64,000 nucleotides of DNA, from positions 62,001 to 126,000 of the forward strand of contig NZ_VCIX01000088.1 of NCBI RefSeq assembly GCF_006345825.1, read 5' to 3'. Below the pieces are notes generated by a model that did no database searches, was not told where the DNA came from, and worked only from the letters and a program-made list of their open reading frames with translations. The translations under genes and the position numbers were made by a program. This DNA is from Paenibacillus paridis. GTDB lineage: Bacteria; Bacillota; Bacilli; Paenibacillales; Paenibacillaceae. Of the stretch, positions 62,725 to 64,000 are shown piece by piece; the first letter of the stretch is position 1, and each line of letters begins with the position of its first letter.

Positions 62725-63501
62725 CCCTTTTTTTGTGGGGTGGAGGAAGTGAGCCATGAGAGTCTGAGAAGGCAGGTTAGTTCGGCTATTGAGGTTCAAA
62801 GGACTTGGAAAATCGCCGTGTGAAGGTCGAACGGTTTATGGGGCAGATGGCTTGGCTTTATTTATTAGCTCAACTAAATATCATTTGAACTAAAGTTTTT
62901 CGTGTTGGTCGCTTCGTGAGTAGATCCGTCATTAGGGTCGCGGTTGAAACCAGAGACTTTAATGGACTACGACTTGTAAAGGTAAGTAACCGGCTACAAA
63001 GGTGAACACTTCGTTTCTCCAGAACGATCTTCTCGTTTTGTTTATATTTCATTTTTTAGCTCAACTATATAGATCTAAAAAATAGACCTATTTAGGCAAA
63101 AACAATAGAAATGATCTTAATAGGTCTAAAAAATAGATCTATTTTGAGCGTTTCTAGTAAAATGAGTACCGAAAACGGTGCATTGGAGAGAAATAAGTCT
63201 AAAAAATAGATCTATTTTGCGTAAAATATTGTGTATTCCTAAAATAGATCTAAAAAATAGATATAATTGGTCGCAGCGGTTACAAATATGGGCCAAAAGG
63301 CCGTCCAGGACGGAAGCGCTTCAGAGGAATTTTACTTAAGGATTTCAAGCGAGTTGTCTACATCAAATCATTCAGTGATGTGCTTATCATTGAGCAAGCT
63401 TAATTATTGAATAAGCTTTATAAAATGTTGTTTTTTTGGTAGCATAATTATTAGCAAATCGTATAACAAATTCATTTGAAATCAGAAGGGCGGCCGAGAA
63501 A
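62725..63501. repeat. Intergenic region with scattered AGATCT dyads (third locus)
   Basis: Dyads of the form RGRYCTAAAAAATAGAYCT occur near 63069, 63121, 63196 and 63243, with irregular spacing, unlike the 123-bp arrays. Before them (62725-63060) I see nothing supported. Ahead of the SDR gene the inverted repeat AAGCTTA (63396-63402) / TAAGCTT (63412-63418) abuts TATAAA, a possible operator at a weak promoter. Confidence 0.6.
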
Positions 63502-64000
63502 ATGCAAATTGATTTGACAAATAAAACTGCTTTAATTACAGGTGCAACTGGGGATTTGGGACGCGTGATGGCCCGTACGCTAGCCAGCTGTGGCGCTAAC
63601 ATCGTGCTGCATTACAATAATAACGAGGCCAAGGCGAATGAACTGAAGCAGGAAATCGAAGCAATGGGTAGGCAGGCAATGATCGTACAAGCGGATGTGA
63701 CAAATGAGCAGCAAATCAACGCGATGAAAGCAAAAGCTACGGAAGGGCTGGGGCATGTAGATATTGTTGTCGCCAACGCGGTCATTCAGTATCAATGGAC
63801 AAGCATTCTGGAGCAGCCTATAGCGGATTATGTGAGCCAATTTGAGTCATGCGTGCTGCAAAGCGTCTTTTTGGCAAAAGCTTTCGTTCCGGCTATGATC
63901 GAGCGCGGCGGCGGAAGAGTCATTGGCATTAACACAGAATGCGCGATGCAAAATTTTGCAGGGCAATCCGCCTATACGGCCGGAAAACGCGGCATGGATG
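63502..64000 (+). CDS. SDR-family oxidoreductase, N-terminal part (runs off right edge)
   Basis: The frame opens at ATG 63502 and is still open at the window edge (166 codons). The Rossmann motif is TALITGATGDLGRVMARTL. The NNAG-type strand reads VVANAVIQ, and the active-site stretch INTECAM is followed by the YxxxK pair in SAYTAGKRG. The usual catalytic Ser, 13 residues before the Tyr, is Thr here. It is an NAD(P)-dependent alcohol/ketone oxidoreductase of unknown substrate, divergent from the lyase operon. Confidence 0.85.
   Translation, partial: MQIDLTNKTALITGATGDLGRVMARTLASCGANIVLHYNNNEAKANELKQEIEAMGRQAMIVQADVTNEQQINAMKAKATEGLGHVDIVVANAVIQYQWTSILEQPIADYVSQFESCVLQSVFLAKAFVPAMIERGGGRVIGINTECAMQNFAGQSAYTAGKRGMD

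Overview
The window reads as a chromosomal segment of a spore-former-type Firmicute, most likely Paenibacillus (inference). The reasons are a Bacillus-like rsbW-sigB pair, strong AGGAGG ribosome sites, frequent TTG/GTG starts, many CUT1 sugar ABC transporters, a DUF5696/Yip1 carbohydrate cluster, and intergenic repeat families. There are no rRNA or tRNA genes, transposases, phage genes or CRISPR arrays.

Layout. 1-7.1 kb is stress and signalling: the N-terminal half of a chemoreceptor (minus strand), a DUF948-rsbW-sigB operon behind a sigma-B-type promoter, a convergent YtxH gene with a coupled 46-codon gene, a GNAT-like acyltransferase next to a six-TM chemoreceptor, and a DUF2292 gene behind a leader with a terminator. 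7.1-21.9 kb is an aldo/keto reductase followed by a long carbohydrate-uptake operon: one MsmX/UgpC-type ATPase, a solute-binding protein with carbohydrate-binding-like modules, two permease pairs, an NHL/Yip1 membrane protein, a DUF5696 protein and a lipoprotein binding protein. 22-37.3 kb alternates flavin-dependent (LLM) monooxygenases with paralogous binding proteins, an FAD monooxygenase, a nitroreductase-type flavin reductase, an SsuD-like enzyme and a second aldo/keto reductase. A 1.1-kb tandem array of 123/93-bp repeats interrupts this region. 37.4-44.6 kb carries a PadR regulator, three ABC exporter subunits and cysK. 44.6-47.5 kb is repeat-rich around an AEC transporter. 47.5-53.1 kb is a MacAB-like export operon with two ATPases, one ending in an AbrB-like domain. 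53.3-54.4 kb is an Old Yellow Enzyme. 54.5-62.6 kb (minus) is an operon with a fumarase/argininosuccinate-lyase-family enzyme, an amidohydrolase, a sugar-type ABC importer, another LLM monooxygenase and a rhodanese. The window ends inside an SDR gene.

How it works together. Six LLM monooxygenases, a flavin reductase, cysteine synthase, a rhodanese and sugar-type importers suggest uptake and oxidative desulfurisation of organosulfur compounds, possibly sulfonated or thio-substituted sugars (inference). The main observation is a short leader element, GACCGGAYARCCGGAGA followed by a terminator whose 5' arm re-uses the second CCGG. It occurs five times, each time ahead of a transcription unit of this set, with a good sigma-A promoter upstream in four cases. 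It looks like a shared transcription-attenuation switch, and I cannot assign it to a known riboswitch or T-box family.
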